Assembly: GCF_003544855.1 (NCBI RefSeq) | Contig: NZ_CP032101.1 | Coordinates: 2,480,001-2,544,000 of the forward strand | Reading direction: 5' to 3' | Length of the DNA stretch: 64,000 nucleotides | From: Malaciobacter marinus | GTDB lineage: Bacteria > Campylobacterota > Campylobacteria > Campylobacterales > Arcobacteraceae | Part shown: positions 63,769 through 64,000 of the stretch, one piece after another | Position numbering within the stretch: the first letter of the stretch is position 1 | Layout of the letters: each line of letters opens with the position of its first letter | Made by a program: the position numbers and the translations under genes | Notes under the pieces: generated by a model | Seen by the model: only the letters and a program-made list of their open reading frames with translations | Database searches by the model: none | What the model was told of the DNA's origin: nothing

Positions 63769-64000
63769 ATGAAAATATTAGAAAAATTAGAAAATAATGA
63801 AAGATTAGATTACGAAGATGCATTGAAACTTTACGATTTAGATTTTTTTGATCTTTCTTTTTATGCAAATAAAAGAAGAGAAGAAAAACATGGTAAAAAA
63901 ACATATTTTAATATAAATAGACATATAAATCCAACAAATATCTGTAAAGATGTTTGTCAATTCTGTGCATATAGTGCAAGTAGGAAAAATCCTAGTCCAT
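63769..64000 (+). CDS. mqnE: Aminofutalosine synthase MqnE, N-terminal part, cut by window edge
   Basis: The start of a radical-SAM enzyme: YFNINRHINPTNICKDVC then QFCAYSASRKNPSP gives the CxxxCxFC cluster motif with the histidine/asparagine lead-in that marks MqnE. It joins 3-enolpyruvoyl-benzoate with adenosine in the futalosine route to menaquinone, the route used by Campylobacterota. AGGT precedes the ATG nine bases after the previous stop. 77 codons are visible; the frame stays open to the end. The relative MqnC is less likely because of the longer N-terminus. Confidence 0.75.
   Translation, partial: MKILEKLENNERLDYEDALKLYDLDFFDLSFYANKRREEKHGKKTYFNINRHINPTNICKDVCQFCAYSASRKNPSP

Noticed and set aside
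1-64000. CRISPR arrays, tRNA or rRNA genes, transposases
   Set aside because: On reading the gaps I found no regularly spaced repeats, no cloverleaf-like segments with T-loop GGTTCRA motifs, and no DDE or tyrosine recombinase motifs in the proteins.

Overview
The window is AT-rich, gene-dense bacterial chromosome and looks like an Arcobacter-type member of the Campylobacterota. The evidence is mixed: histidine kinases with an AHQWRQPLS phosphoacceptor motif, a Cj0069-like ATP-grasp protein, the start of a futalosine-pathway menaquinone gene (mqnE), an AcnD/PrpF-type methylcitrate cluster, and strongly A/T-biased codon use. I see no rRNA, tRNA, CRISPR array, transposase or integrase.

Layout. 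1-2.2 kb: the end of a Septu-like ATPase/HNH defence pair, then two copies (about 97% identical) of a 225-bp repeat that folds into one long hairpin and flanks a lone VOC-fold gene. 2.2-10 kb: a LysE exporter and an unfamiliar HTH regulator, divergent from prpB-prpC-acnD-prpF, which form the 2-methylcitrate (propionate) pathway. 10-15.5 kb: minus-strand housekeeping genes (isochorismatase-like hydrolase, hemC, DsbC-like, dnaX, murI). 15.5-22.6 kb: a UDG-fold protein, a 31-residue membrane peptide, a two-component pair, and a divergent TonB receptor with a periplasmic Fes-like esterase behind a Fur-box-like site. 22.6-28.4 kb: rho, peroxiredoxin, ferredoxin, ndk, and yceD-rpmF-plsX-fabH. 28.4-36 kb: AzlCD exporter, SspB-like protein, LapG-like protease, folate genes (pabC-like, pabB), a pyrB gene reduced by internal deletion to 62 codons, and argD.

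36-50.5 kb is the accessory core. A tolC-like gene and a Cache-domain histidine kinase were probably once adjacent. They are now separated by 6.7 kb bounded by a perfect 201-bp direct repeat that spans the tolC end and the kinase start. Inside is a minus-strand operon: a zinc-ribbon/Sel1/ankyrin membrane protein, a polytopic membrane protein, LemA, and a DUF3137 protein with an unusual extra C-terminal half. Decayed paralogue fragments lie at both edges. Beyond the kinase and a LysE exporter sits a Sel1-repeat, signal-peptide-bearing protein followed by a Tle1/DUF2235 type VI lipase effector. The lipase reading frame is cut by a single in-frame TAA just before its catalytic serine motif.

50.6-64 kb returns to ordinary content: pyruvate kinase, a MidA/NDUFAF7-like methyltransferase, aldehyde dehydrogenase with its DUF779 companion, a FIST-domain kinase with its response regulator, thiS, yraN, a chemoreceptor, a BioF-like enzyme, beta-carbonic anhydrase and the start of mqnE.

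The best candidate for an undescribed system is the LemA/DUF3137/Sel1-ankyrin operon inside the 201-bp repeats. It could relate to the neighbouring Sel1/Tle1 pair, but the sequence does not prove this.
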